Positions 36,075 through 44,465 are shown, counted from the stretch's first letter. The stretch is 64,000 nt of DNA from Oscillospiraceae bacterium (GCA_031264245.1 JAISEG010000001.1:46983-110982), one strand, 5' to 3'. A program made the numbers and translations. Notes: generated by a model not told the origin, from the sequence alone.

Positions 36075-36755
36075 TTACGGCTTGAAGTAGTAGCCCACTC
36101 CCCATTTTGTGATTATGTTCTCAGGCGCCGCCGGGTTTTGCTCCAGCTTTTCACGAAGCCTCCTCACATGCACATCCACCGTGCGGATATCCCCCGGATA
36201 TTCATAGCCCCATACGACGTTGAGCAGATTTTCCCTGCTGTATACCCTGTCGGGATTGTTCATCAAAAGCTCTATCAGGTCAAATTCCTTCGCGGTCAGA
36301 TCCACCGACCTGCCGTCGATAAATACGTTCCTGCTGTATGGGTCGAGCTCCATCCTGCCGTGCTTTACCCTGCTCAGCTCCTCCTGCTTCTTTTCGGCTC
36401 CGGCTCTTCTGAGTATCGCGCGCACCCGCACCTTGACCTCCATAATGTTGAAGGGCTTTGTTATATAGTCGTCGGCTCCGTACTCAAAGCCTATGATTTT
36501 GTCGGTATCCTCGCTCTTCGCCGTCAGCATTATTATAGGCACCTTTGAAAACTCACGTATCCGCTTGCACGCCTCAAAGCCGTCCATTTTCGGCATCATC
36601 AGATCCAGCAAAACAAGGTCGACGCCGCCGTGCTTTACGATTTCGACTCCAGCCTCTCCGTCGTATGCCGCCTCGACGTCATATCCGTCGTTTTCGAGAT
36701 TGAACTTCAGACCCTTGACCAACGACTTCTCGTCGTCAACAACTAATATTTTCAT
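36075..36755 (-). CDS. OmpR/PhoB-family response regulator
   Basis: 226 residues. Receiver domain with acidic VVDDEKS, phosphoacceptor Asp51 in VLLDLMMPKMDG and Lys in IIMLTAKSED; C-terminal winged helix (VDLTAKEFDLIELLMNNPDRV...TVDVHVRRLREKLE...TKWGVGYYFKP). Cognate regulator of the kinase that follows 50 bases later. Target genes unknown, but probably include its own operon. Confidence 0.95.
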   Translation of the reverse strand: MKILVVDDEKSLVKGLKFNLENDGYDVEAAYDGEAGVEIVKHGGVDLVLLDLMMPKMDGFEACKRIREFSKVPIIMLTAKSEDTDKIIGFEYGADDYITKPFNIMEVKVRVRAILRRAGAEKKQEELSRVKHGRMELDPYSRNVFIDGRSVDLTAKEFDLIELLMNNPDRVYSRENLLNVVWGYEYPGDIRTVDVHVRRLREKLEQNPAAPENIITKWGVGYYFKP

Positions 36756-36792
36756 ATTATATGAATCCCTTTCCGATATTTTGTTATTCTAT

Positions 36793-36904
36793 AGTAAGCG
36801 CTGATTAATTCATTTTATAGCAAATGGGAAGTGGCGAAAAGCCGTAACTGAGCCACTTTCGGTGTGCCGCAGCACACCGTGATTTGCTTTAATCAGTGTT
36901 TACT
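36793..36904. repeat. 112-bp nested palindrome overlapping the comEA 3' end
   Basis: Outer arms AGTAAGCGCTGATTAA (36793-36808) and TTAATCAGTGTTTACT (36889-36904), then AGCAAAT/ATTTGCT, AGTGGC/GCCACT and CGGTGTGC/GCACACCG. The right arm encodes the last residues (VNTD) and stop of comEA. The left end lies upstream of the response regulator gene. Confidence 0.8.
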
Positions 36905-37503
36905 ATGCATATTAGCTCCTTGAGCTTTTCATATGTCGCCTGCCCTATCCCCTTTACCTGCAATATGTCGGACTTGCTCTTAAACCCGCCGTGCCGCTCC
37001 CTGTATTCTATTATTGCCGCCGCCTTCACCTCTCCTATGGAGGGCAAGGTACACAGGCTGCTTTTATCGGCTGTGTTTATGTTTATAAGCTTTGATACCG
37101 GCTCCGGCGGTAATTCGGTCGCCTTGTCCATTCCGCCCGAATTGTCGGGAGTAACGGATGCCTCTCCGCCCCCTTCCCCTTCTTCCCCGTCCTTGTCAGG
37201 GCTCACCCCCGCCGAAGCCTCCTGTTTATCGCTGCCGGTCGGGTCGCGGGTCTCGGCTGGGGACGGCTCAGGCGAAGCGTCGTCTGCTTTGGCAGGCTGA
37301 GGTAGGCTCGCGTCATCAGGTTTTTTCTCCGTATTCAAGCTCTCCTGCTCCGCGAGGGCGAGTGCGGCCGCGCCGGCGTCCTTTTCGGTCTTTATTGTAA
37401 AGCTGCTGCCGACCGGCCGGCTTCCGATAAAATACCCGACAGACAGCAATAAAAATGCCGCGGCAATCATCAGCACCAATTTTTCTGTTTTTTTCAGCCT
37501 CAT
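36889..37503 (-). CDS. comEA: ComEA-type helix-hairpin-helix DNA-binding protein
   Basis: 204 residues. An N-terminal membrane anchor (LVLMIAAAFLLLSVGYFIGS), a long low-complexity linker rich in Pro, Ser, Asp and Glu (about residues 40-135), then the HhH domain LININTADKSSLCTLPSIGEVKAAAIIEYR (read in parts) ending with LQVKGIGQATYEKLKEL. ComEA binds incoming DNA on the cell surface in natural transformation. No SLBB domain was seen. Stands alone on the minus strand, divergent from the carboxypeptidase gene. The stop lies inside a palindromic repeat. Confidence 0.85.
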   Translation of the reverse strand: MRLKKTEKLVLMIAAAFLLLSVGYFIGSRPVGSSFTIKTEKDAGAAALALAEQESLNTEKKPDDASLPQPAKADDASPEPSPAETRDPTGSDKQEASAGVSPDKDGEEGEGGGEASVTPDNSGGMDKATELPPEPVSKLININTADKSSLCTLPSIGEVKAAAIIEYRERHGGFKSKSDILQVKGIGQATYEKLKELICIVNTD

Positions 37504-37575
37504 TTCAATTTTCCTATTGCCCGAATTTTAGTATTTTGATATACTTATCTTGACAGTATTATGACACCCACGTTT

Positions 37576-37775
37576 ACGCCGTAATGGTATATAAATTTAA
37601 TCAGTGTATAACGTCCGCTTGCGGACATTATACCATAGGCGCGCACGCCGTAATGGTATATAAGTTTAATCAGCGTATAATGTCCGCTTGCGGACATTAT
37701 ACCATAGGCGCACACGCCGTAATGGTATATTTATTTAATCAGCGTATAATGTCCGCTTGCGGACATTATACCATA
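37576..37775. repeat. Three tandem copies of a 69-bp palindromic unit
   Basis: Units start at 37576, 37645 and 37714. Each reads ACGCCGTAATGGTATAT..., then TTTAATCAGYGTATAA, then a hairpin whose arms are GTATAATGTCCGC and GCGGACATTATAC, then CATAGGCGC (missing in the last unit). They fill the divergent region between comEA and the carboxypeptidase gene, whose SD follows 6 bases after the last unit. Related copies at 58815-58890 and, reversed and partial, 46575-46615. Confidence 0.92.
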
Positions 37776-37791
37776 AATACAGGAGATTCCA

Positions 37792-39126
37792 ATGAAAAAA
37801 AGAAAAGTTGTCGCATTATTTTTACTTTTATTCGCCATAGCCGGCTCTTTTGCAGTTTTCCCCGCCTCCTCATCGGCAATCGACAGCATAAATATAGCGG
37901 CGCAGTACGCGATTTTGGTTGAACCGGCCAGCGGAGAGATCCTCTGCGAAAAGAACGCGGATGTTCAGGCAAGCCCCGCTTCTCTCACAAAGATTATGAC
38001 CGCGCTTATCGCCTTTGAGAAAGCCGACTTCTCCGAATACGCCACCGTAACAAGCTCCGCCCTGGCAGATTTACACCCCGAAAGCTCGATTGCGGACCTG
38101 AAGGTAGATGAAGAAATTTTAATAGACGACCTTGTAAAGTGCATTTTGGTCGCGTCCGCAAATGACGCGTGCAATGTGCTGGCCGAGCATCTGTTCGGAA
38201 GTATTGACGCCTTTGTTGCGGAAATGAACAGGCGCGCGGCCGAGCTTGGCTGCACAGGCACACAGTTCAAAAACACACACGGACTTACTGAAGAGGGGCA
38301 CTATACAACCGCGAGAGATATGTACATAATCACTCTCGAGGCATTGAAGCACCAGCAATTTCTTGAGATTTGCAACACGGCAAGCCTGGTTATCCCCAAG
38401 ACAAACAAAGCGGGCGAGCGAACCTTTCTCTCAACAAATCACCTTATCTCGCGGCTTAAAAGCCCCGATTACGTATACTACTACGCAAAGGGCATAAAGA
38501 CAGGACATACCTCGGACGCGGGCTACTGCCTTGTCTCCTCCGCGGAAAAGGACGGGGTTTTCCTCCTGTCCGTGGTCATGGGCTCTGTTCTGGACAGTGA
38601 AACCGGAAAGATGATGAGCTTTGTTGACACTAAAAATCTTTTCGAGTGGGGCTTTTCGAATTTCTCACACCAAACCATGCTCTCCGCCGGTGACGCGGTT
38701 GCGGAGCTGGCTGTCCGGCTCTCCTCCGAATCCGACTATGTCGTCCTGGTTCCCGAGGAGAGTATCTCCGCCTTGCTCCCCAACGACTTTAACAAAGCGG
38801 AGGTTGTTTTAAAAAAGGATTTGTTTAAAGGTGGTGAGGTTGACGCGCCGGTTGTCAAGGGTGACATATTGGGCAGGGTGACGGTTGAGTATAAGGGCGT
38901 AGAGTATCAGACGGTCAACCTGATCGCGTTAAACTCATTGAAGCTGGACAAAATGCTGTACTATTCCGCGAATATCAAGGAATTTTTATCTCAAAGATGG
39001 ATCATTTTCGCTGTGCTGGGTTTGTTCGCTCTTATACTCCTGTATGTCATAATCGTCGTCTTATACAACAGGCGCCGAAGGGACAAACGCCGCAAAAACG
39101 TACATTATAACAGTCGCCGAAGGTGA
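37792..39126 (+). CDS. D-alanyl-D-alanine carboxypeptidase (DacF/DacB-like, PBP5 family)
   Basis: 444 residues. Signal peptide about residues 1-29, then the serine peptidase domain: Ser64-x-x-Lys in SPASLTKIMTALIA, SxN in VASANDACNVLAEH, and KTG in AKGIKTGHTSDAGYC. A C-terminal PBP5-type domain and a membrane helix (WIIFAVLGLFALILLYVIIVVLY) followed by a basic tail anchor it. It trims the terminal D-Ala of peptidoglycan stem peptides; a role in vegetative wall or spore cortex is possible. SD CAGGAG. The last codons (HYNSRRR) fall in a repeat that recurs downstream. Confidence 0.93.
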   Translation: MKKRKVVALFLLLFAIAGSFAVFPASSSAIDSINIAAQYAILVEPASGEILCEKNADVQASPASLTKIMTALIAFEKADFSEYATVTSSALADLHPESSIADLKVDEEILIDDLVKCILVASANDACNVLAEHLFGSIDAFVAEMNRRAAELGCTGTQFKNTHGLTEEGHYTTARDMYIITLEALKHQQFLEICNTASLVIPKTNKAGERTFLSTNHLISRLKSPDYVYYYAKGIKTGHTSDAGYCLVSSAEKDGVFLLSVVMGSVLDSETGKMMSFVDTKNLFEWGFSNFSHQTMLSAGDAVAELAVRLSSESDYVVLVPEESISALLPNDFNKAEVVLKKDLFKGGEVDAPVVKGDILGRVTVEYKGVEYQTVNLIALNSLKLDKMLYYSANIKEFLSQRWIIFAVLGLFALILLYVIIVVLYNRRRRDKRRKNVHYNSRRR

Positions 39127-39269
39127 CTGTTATAATAAATACTGTTAGAAAGCGTTTAAAAATCGGGTGAAAAAACGTTGCATATATGCGTTTTTTCACC
39201 CGATTTTTATTACGGTTTCTTATCAGTGTTTAGTATTACAGTCCGCCGAAGGTGACTGTTATAATAAAT
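39104..39269. repeat. Direct repeats flanking a palindrome at the carboxypeptidase 3' end
   Basis: ACAGTC(C)GCCGAAGGTGACTG continuing TTATAATAAAT occurs at 39110-39140 and 39238-39269 (31-32 bases, one base difference in length). The 97 bases between contain a 20-bp perfect stem, AAAAATCGGGTGAAAAAACG and its complement (39158-39208). The left copy contains the gene's last codons and stop. Confidence 0.85.
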
Positions 39270-39276
39270 TTAAAGT

Positions 39277-39330
39277 AAAAACAGACACATTCCACGCCCC
39301 ATCGGCGTGACAATGCGTCTGTTTTTTAAT
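39277..39330. terminator. Bidirectional terminator between carboxypeptidase and AbrB-like genes
   Basis: AAAAACAGAC...GTCTGTTTTTT with inner CACGCC/GGCGTG. Confidence 0.8.
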
Positions 39331-39399
39331 ATTAAATATAAATGTGAAAACACGTATATTTTCTTAATATGCTTCTCAACTATACTTTCTTATGTACTT

Positions 39400-39642
39400 T
39401 TACGCCTGACCTATACCCTTTGCGCAGTCCGGGCAAACTTTTTTGCCTTTATAATTGATCAAATCTCTTACATTCGAACAAAATATGCAGGATGGTTGAT
39501 GTTTTTTCAGAATAATTGTCTCATCCTCAACATAGATTTCCAAAGAGTCCTTTTCCTCTATATCAAGCGTACGCCTCAATTCGATTGGAAGAACGATTCT
39601 CCCCAGCTCGTCAACCTTCCTCACTATACCCGTCGATTTCAT
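39400..39642 (-). CDS. AbrB/SpoVT-family regulator with zinc-ribbon tail
   Basis: 80 residues. The swapped-hairpin AbrB domain is MKSTGIVRKVDELGRIVLPI, RRTLDIEEKDSLEIYVED and TIILKKHQ. The tail has CIFC...CPDC, a likely zinc ribbon. Such proteins regulate transition-state or sporulation genes in Clostridia. GGGAGG lies eight bases before ATG 39642. Expressed from a consensus sigma-A promoter. Confidence 0.9.
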   Translation of the reverse strand: MKSTGIVRKVDELGRIVLPIELRRTLDIEEKDSLEIYVEDETIILKKHQPSCIFCSNVRDLINYKGKKVCPDCAKGIGQA

Positions 39643-39700
39643 ATTATCTGCCTCCCGTCCTTGCAAATCATATATGGTTATTGTGCGATTTGCTCAGTTT

Positions 39701-39729
39701 ATTATACCTTATTTTGTTTTATTAGTCAA
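39701..39729 (-). promoter_or_regulatory. Promoter of the AbrB-like gene
   Basis: Minus strand TTGACT (39724-39729), 17-base spacer, TATAAT (39701-39706). Confidence 0.85.
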
Positions 39730-39894
39730 TAATTAGCAAATATCATATCTACGTATTTTTTTGTTTAATCTTGTCGTTTTTTGTATATTTTTCACATTAA
39801 TGTATTAAAATTTCATAAATATATCCACATTACTTCCATTTAATCCCTAATTTGTGGTCTCAATACCTGTTTTGAAAGGAGGGCTCTGTGACCA

Positions 39895-40494
39895 ATGCAA
39901 ATGTCCTTTATATGGTTCGCTTTGATACTGATATCGGTCATCTTCGGGGTTTTCAGCGGAAGCATTGAAGCTGTGTCCGCCGCCGCGCTTGACGGCGCTA
40001 AAGAGGCCGTTACCCTCGCAATTTCAATCACGGGTGTGATATGCCTGTGGAACGGAGTTTTGGAGGTTATGAAAAGGTGCGGGCTTGCCCGGTCACTTTC
40101 AAAGCTGACCTCTCCCCTGCTGTCGAGGTTATTTCGGCAGACCGCAAAAAACAGTGAAGCGTTTGAGGCGATTTCAGCGAATTTCTCAGCAAATCTCCTC
40201 GGGCTTGGAAATGCCGCCACACCGTTCGGCATAAAGGCCGCCCAGTGTATGAGCAGCGGCGAAGAGGCAAGCGACGACCTGTGTATGCTGGTTGTGATGA
40301 ACACAGCATCAATACAGATCATCCCCGCCACCGTCGCCGCGCTGAGATCGAGCCTCGGCTCGACCGCCCCCTTCGATATCCTGCCCGCCGTATGGCTGAC
40401 CTCGCTTTTGGCGCTCACCGCAGGGGTCCTGGCGGCAAAGCTTATGTCAAAATCCGGAGGGGCAAAGCAGAGACACTCCCCCAAATCAATTTGA
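39895..40494 (+). CDS. spmA: Spore maturation protein A
   Basis: 199 residues, nucleoside-recognition (Gate) membrane family. Visible: MSFIWFALILISVIFGVFSG, GAKEAVTLAISITGVICLWNG, ANFSANLLGLGNAATPFGIK and MNTASIQIIPATVAALRS, all characteristic of SpmA. With SpmB it is needed for spore core dehydration in B. subtilis. SD AAAGGAGGG. spmB follows after 55 bases. Confidence 0.95.
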   Translation: MQMSFIWFALILISVIFGVFSGSIEAVSAAALDGAKEAVTLAISITGVICLWNGVLEVMKRCGLARSLSKLTSPLLSRLFRQTAKNSEAFEAISANFSANLLGLGNAATPFGIKAAQCMSSGEEASDDLCMLVVMNTASIQIIPATVAALRSSLGSTAPFDILPAVWLTSLLALTAGVLAAKLMSKSGGAKQRHSPKSI

Positions 40495-40549
40495 AATAAA
40501 ATAAATCAAAAAAACATAGGAAAGCGGAATATGTAAGAGGGCTTCTATT

Positions 40550-41071
40550 GTGAATAAAATTATGTCCGCGGTTCTTCCGCTTATAATACTTCTCGTCGCT
40601 CTGACGGCGGTCATCAAGGGCACGGACCTTTTTTCCGCTTTGATAGACGGGGCCAGGGACGGGCTTAAAACCTCAATGAATATACTTCCTTCGCTTGTCG
40701 TCCTTTTTACCGCCATATATATGTTCCGCGCGTCCGGCGCGCTTGACGCGGTGACCGGCTTGCTCCAGCCGCTGGCGAAGCTCTGCGGCATACCCGCCGA
40801 GTGTATTCCCCTAGTGCTCATAAGGCCCCTCAGCGGCAGCGGAGCGCTGGCGCTGGGGGCTGATATCCTCCGTACATACGGAGTCGATTCCATGATCGGC
40901 CGCACCGCCGCGGTAATGCTGGGTTCGACCGAAACCACCTTCTATGTCATTGCCGTATATTTTGGGGCAAGCGGGATAAAAAAAACGCGCCACGCCGTCC
41001 CGGCGGCGCTTATCGCGGATGTTACCGGCTTTATTGCCGCCGCCCTCACGGTACGGCTTTTTATGCAATAG
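40550..41071 (+). CDS. spmB: Spore maturation protein B
   Basis: 173 residues, the SpmA partner. Hydrophobic segments alternate with the Gate motif RPLSGSGALALGADI and the family's STETTFYVIAVYFGASGIKKTRHA. The start is GTG at 40550. Convergent with the gene at 41078; only six bases separate them, so little room exists for a terminator. Confidence 0.95.
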   Translation: MNKIMSAVLPLIILLVALTAVIKGTDLFSALIDGARDGLKTSMNILPSLVVLFTAIYMFRASGALDAVTGLLQPLAKLCGIPAECIPLVLIRPLSGSGALALGADILRTYGVDSMIGRTAAVMLGSTETTFYVIAVYFGASGIKKTRHAVPAALIADVTGFIAAALTVRLFMQ

Positions 41072-41077
41072 TTTGTA

Positions 41078-41485
41078 TTATATTTCAATGTTGATGTTCT
41101 CCAGACCGTTCGCCTCAAATTCGAGAGTATATTCCCCTACCCTTTTGACAAGCTCCTCAACGTCCTCCTGCCCGACCCCCTCCGTCTGCATATCCCGCCT
41201 GGCAAGCTCCTCCGCCAAAATCTCGAAGAATACGGTGTCCTCATAGTCCATAATCGCCTCGTGTATCCCGCCCTCGGAAAACGCCCTCGAGGGACGAACC
41301 GCACCGTTCACATTTTCACTGAGCGCGCCCATCCCGTTCTCGGCGCATTTGGAAAAGACCTCGCTCTCCACCTCATCGTAGTCGGTTATTCTGTCGGTCC
41401 CTCTTGTCGAGTTGAGCACCCAGTTTCCAATATATATCATATCGAGCAGCAGACGAAACTGCTTTTTTGAAAGCTCCAAATTCAT
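41078..41485 (-). CDS. Conserved-looking hypothetical protein
   Basis: 135 residues from the ATG at 41485, which has GGAGGG upstream. Begins MNLELSKKQFRLLLDMIYIG, acidic overall (IEI end, many Glu), no signal or membrane helix, predicted mostly helical. Family not recognised. Divergent from the D-Ala-D-Ala ligase gene. Confidence 0.65.
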   Translation of the reverse strand: MNLELSKKQFRLLLDMIYIGNWVLNSTRGTDRITDYDEVESEVFSKCAENGMGALSENVNGAVRPSRAFSEGGIHEAIMDYEDTVFFEILAEELARRDMQTEGVGQEDVEELVKRVGEYTLEFEANGLENINIEI

Positions 41486-41804
41486 AGCGCAGCCCTCCGT
41501 TTCAGGTGATAATTGACGCCGGCGTTCATTCGGCAACAAGCCTCCGCGCGGCGTCCTTAACGATACCGTGCATAAACCAAGGCGGTGTATCCCGCCCGCC
41601 TATACTAAGCATTATAACTCCCGGAATAACAAAATACCACTGTTTTAACAAGTAATTTTTTAAGAGCTTCGTATTAATAGAAATTTTATAAGTACGACCC
41701 TTGTTTTCGCCGGATTATTGCCTTATTATAACAAGAGACCCTTATCCAGCTATTACTCCGCCTATAAACCCTTTACGAAATAAACGCCGAAAGGAATATA
41801 TCCA
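41486..41804. other. Divergent intergenic region before ddl
   Basis: About 320 bases. No gene seen. Holds the ddl promoter at 41701-41729; the rest shows no structure I can support. Confidence 0.5.
41701..41729 (+). promoter_or_regulatory. Probable promoter of the ddl-murI run
   Basis: TTGTTT (41701-41706), 17-base spacer, TATTAT (41724-41729). Confidence 0.6.
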
Positions 41805-42863
41805 ATGCAAAAACAAAACGTCTGCGTCCTGTTCGGAGGGGTCTCCCCCGAGCACGAGGTCTCGCTTATGACAGCGGTCTCTATCCTCGAAAATATAGAC
41901 TGCGACCGCTTTGAAGTATTTCCGGTGGGTATCACAAGGGAGGGCAAATGGTACCTGTACAAGGGCGACGTCTCCGAGATACCCGGCGGCGGCTGGGAGT
42001 CCCCCTCCCTCCCCACCGCGGTCATCTCCCCCGCGCATGACCGAAATCTGATAATAAACTCGGGCGGCGTCCTGTCCCTCCAAAAGCTCGACTGCGTGTT
42101 TCCCGCCCTTCACGGCGCAAACGGGGAGGACGGCTCCATACAGGGGCTCTGCGCCATAGCGGACATCCCGTGCGTCGGTCCGCCTGTCGCCGCGTCGGCG
42201 GTCGCCATGGATAAAAGCGTCACAAAGTCTGTTGTGGAGCGTCTCGGCATCCGGCAGGCGGCGTTTTTGCATGTGAGAAGGCACGAGTACGAAAATGACC
42301 CGGAGAGCGTCCTGTCCCGGGTCGGATCCCGCTTCACCTATCCCGTGTTTGTAAAGCCCTCCGGCACAGGCTCCTCGGTCGGAATTTCCAAGGTGAAGTC
42401 CGCGGATACGCTGCGCGGAGCGCTGGACGAGGCCTTCAGGTATGACAGCTCCCTTCTGGTGGAGGAGTTCTTCGACGGCCGCGAGATAGAGGTCGCCGTA
42501 CTGGGAAACAACGAGCTTACCGTGTCCTGCTGCGGGGAAATAATACCGGGCGACGAATTTTACACCTACGACGACAAGTACATAAACGGAGCCTCCGCCG
42601 ACCGGATACCCGCCGAGCTGCCGCGGGACACTGCGGAGGAAATCCGAAGCCGCGCCGCGAGGATATATTCGGCTGTCGGCTGCAAGGGGCTCAGCCGCAT
42701 AGACTTCTTTGTGCATAAGGTCACAAACGAGATATGCTTCAATGAAATCAACACTCTCCCCGGCTTCACTCCGATAAGCATGTATCCAAAGCTTCTGATA
42801 CACGGCGGCATGACCTACCCCGATATTATAACCAGGCTCATCGAGCTTTCAATGGAGAAATGA
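41805..42863 (+). CDS. ddl: D-alanine-D-alanine ligase
   Basis: 352 residues, ATP-grasp fold. LFGGVSPEHEVSLMTA at the start, HGANGEDGSIQGLCAIADIP, KPSGTGSSVGISKV, LVEEFFDGREIEVAVLGN, and a C-terminal FNEINTLPGFTPISMYPKL that holds metal ligands. Makes the D-Ala-D-Ala dipeptide for peptidoglycan. EGSIQG is here DGSIQG; the specificity loop was not analysed further. SD GAAAGGA. Confidence 0.95.
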   Translation: MQKQNVCVLFGGVSPEHEVSLMTAVSILENIDCDRFEVFPVGITREGKWYLYKGDVSEIPGGGWESPSLPTAVISPAHDRNLIINSGGVLSLQKLDCVFPALHGANGEDGSIQGLCAIADIPCVGPPVAASAVAMDKSVTKSVVERLGIRQAAFLHVRRHEYENDPESVLSRVGSRFTYPVFVKPSGTGSSVGISKVKSADTLRGALDEAFRYDSSLLVEEFFDGREIEVAVLGNNELTVSCCGEIIPGDEFYTYDDKYINGASADRIPAELPRDTAEEIRSRAARIYSAVGCKGLSRIDFFVHKVTNEICFNEINTLPGFTPISMYPKLLIHGGMTYPDIITRLIELSMEK

Positions 42864-42885
42864 ACCTAAAAGAATGGAGACTAGT

Positions 42886-43695
42886 ATGGACTCACGACCT
42901 ATAGGCGTGTTTGACTCGGGACTTGGCGGTCTTTCCGCCATGAAGGAACTGACGGCTCTCTTGCCAAACGAGGATATTATATACTTCGGGGACTCCGCGA
43001 GAGTGCCGTACGGCGGGCGTTCGGAGGAAACCCTGATAAAATACGCAAAGCAGGATATCCGCTTTCTGCAAAGCTTTGACATAAAGGCTATCCTTATTGC
43101 CTGCGGAACCGTCTCCTCGATATTCCACCTCATACGGGAGGATATCCTTCTTCCCTGTGTCGGAGTGGTTGAGTCCTCAGCCGAGGACGCGGCGGGCAAA
43201 ACAAAAAACAATAGGATTGGAATAATCGCAACCTCCGCCACTATTTCCAGCGGCGCCTTTGAGCGGACGCTTTTGGAGAGATATCCCGAAGCTGAAATTA
43301 TGAGCGTAAGCTGCCCCCTCTTTGTCCCGCTGGTCGAAAACGGCCGCTTTGAGCCGGGCGATACAGTCATTGAGACGGTCGCGGAGGAGTACCTCTCCGC
43401 GTTTCGTGATTTCGGGTGCGATACCCTCATTTTAGGCTGCACCCACTATCCTCTTTTAAAGCGTGTGATCTCCGGCGTACTCCCCGGCGTCCGGCTTATC
43501 GACCCGGGCGCGGCGTCCTCCGGCGCTTTGATGCGGCTGCTGAGAGAAAAGGCTTTGCTGTCAGACAGAAAATCCGGCGGGCAGGTCAGCTACCATGTGA
43601 GCGACAACCCCGGAAATTTCTCCCGGCTCGGCTCTATATTTATGGGTCGGGAGATAGACGCCGGCTTTCAAAAGGTGGATATAGAAAAGTGGTGA
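42886..43695 (+). CDS. murI: Glutamate racemase
   Basis: 269 residues; supplies D-glutamate for the peptidoglycan stem. MDSRPIGVFDSGLGGLSAMKEL, YFGDSARVPYGGRS, the first catalytic Cys in ILIACGTVSS and the second in LILGCTHYPLL. ATG 42886 is chosen because GGAG lies six bases upstream; an ATG at 42874 contains that SD. Lies 22 bases after ddl, so co-transcribed. Confidence 0.95.
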   Translation: MDSRPIGVFDSGLGGLSAMKELTALLPNEDIIYFGDSARVPYGGRSEETLIKYAKQDIRFLQSFDIKAILIACGTVSSIFHLIREDILLPCVGVVESSAEDAAGKTKNNRIGIIATSATISSGAFERTLLERYPEAEIMSVSCPLFVPLVENGRFEPGDTVIETVAEEYLSAFRDFGCDTLILGCTHYPLLKRVISGVLPGVRLIDPGAASSGALMRLLREKALLSDRKSGGQVSYHVSDNPGNFSRLGSIFMGREIDAGFQKVDIEKW

Positions 43696-43924
43696 GCCGG
43701 TATAGCGTCCGTGTTCACGGTAAGTATTTGCCGTGTTCATAAATTATCTACATTTTATGATAGTGTGCGGATATTTTTTAAATATATCGTTATTTCTCTT
43801 TCTCCGGCGTTTACAAGCCTGGGCAAATAATATATAATGGACGAAATTCTATAAGGAGCGATTCCCCGGGCGGCAAGCCTGTGATCCGTAAATGCCGTGC
43901 GGTCCGGGGTAACTATAGAGGATA

Positions 43925-44365
43925 ATGAACAATAACGCTTTGATCTCAATTAAAACGGACCTCCTGTATGAGGACGACAACAGTGACTCCCTTGAAATGA
44001 TCACCCAGGGGCAGTACTGCCGCTTGAACAACGGCGAGTATACAATTAAATACAGCGAATCCGACCCGGAAAACACCGGCAACGTCGAAACCACCGTAAC
44101 CATCACTCCCGCCGGACTTGTTACGGTTGAGCGGGAGGGGGACATCTACTCGCACATGGTCTTCGAACAGGGTCAAAAGCACCTCGTCCACTACGAAACC
44201 GAGTACGGCTCACTCACCGTAGGTATCAGCGCAAAAAAAGTCGCGGCTGTGCTGTCTGACACAGGCGGCGATTTGGAAATTGACTACTCCGTCGAGATCG
44301 ACAACGCGGTTGCTTCGGACAACAGCTTAAAGGTCAATGTCCGTTTCCCTAATCTTCCGAGCTGA
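43925..44365 (+). CDS. DUF1934 (YwiB) family beta-barrel protein
   Basis: 146 residues, lipocalin-like: MNNNALISIKTDLLYEDDN, FEQGQKHLVHYETEYGSL and EIDYSVEIDNAVASDN are typical. Function unknown. SD GAGG. Preceded by 229 bases without a gene. Confidence 0.85.
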   Translation: MNNNALISIKTDLLYEDDNSDSLEMITQGQYCRLNNGEYTIKYSESDPENTGNVETTVTITPAGLVTVEREGDIYSHMVFEQGQKHLVHYETEYGSLTVGISAKKVAAVLSDTGGDLEIDYSVEIDNAVASDNSLKVNVRFPNLPS

Positions 44366-44432
44366 ATAGAGCTTGTCCGATAATTGCCGGCATATCCAAA
44401 ATTTAAAAGGTGTCACTACCTTAAGCTGTGGG

Positions 44433-44454
44433 GGCGCGCCTTTGTCCGCGCGCC
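44433..44454 (+). promoter_or_regulatory. GC hairpin just before the S41 protease SD
   Basis: GGCGCGC/GCGCGCC around CTTTGTCC, ending 5 bases before the AGAGG SD. Might affect ribosome access. Confidence 0.45.
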
Positions 44455-44465
44455 AAAGAGGAATT

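Noticed and set aside
37576..37775. CRISPR array
   Set aside because: Units are contiguous 69-mers with no unique spacers, and no cas genes are present.
37584..37922. Repetitive protein (MVYKFNQRIMSACGHYTIGAHA-like repeats) from the tandem array
   Set aside because: Translation of the 69-bp (23-codon) repeat, which stays open because 69 is a multiple of three. It runs into the carboxypeptidase gene in another frame and has no SD.
41742..42803. 353-codon minus-strand frame opposite ddl
   Set aside because: Shadow of ddl codon usage; no domain, no SD.
43696..43924. Small gene between murI and the DUF1934 gene
   Set aside because: Only short frames without SD; a few weak inverted repeats such as CCGTG/CACGG.
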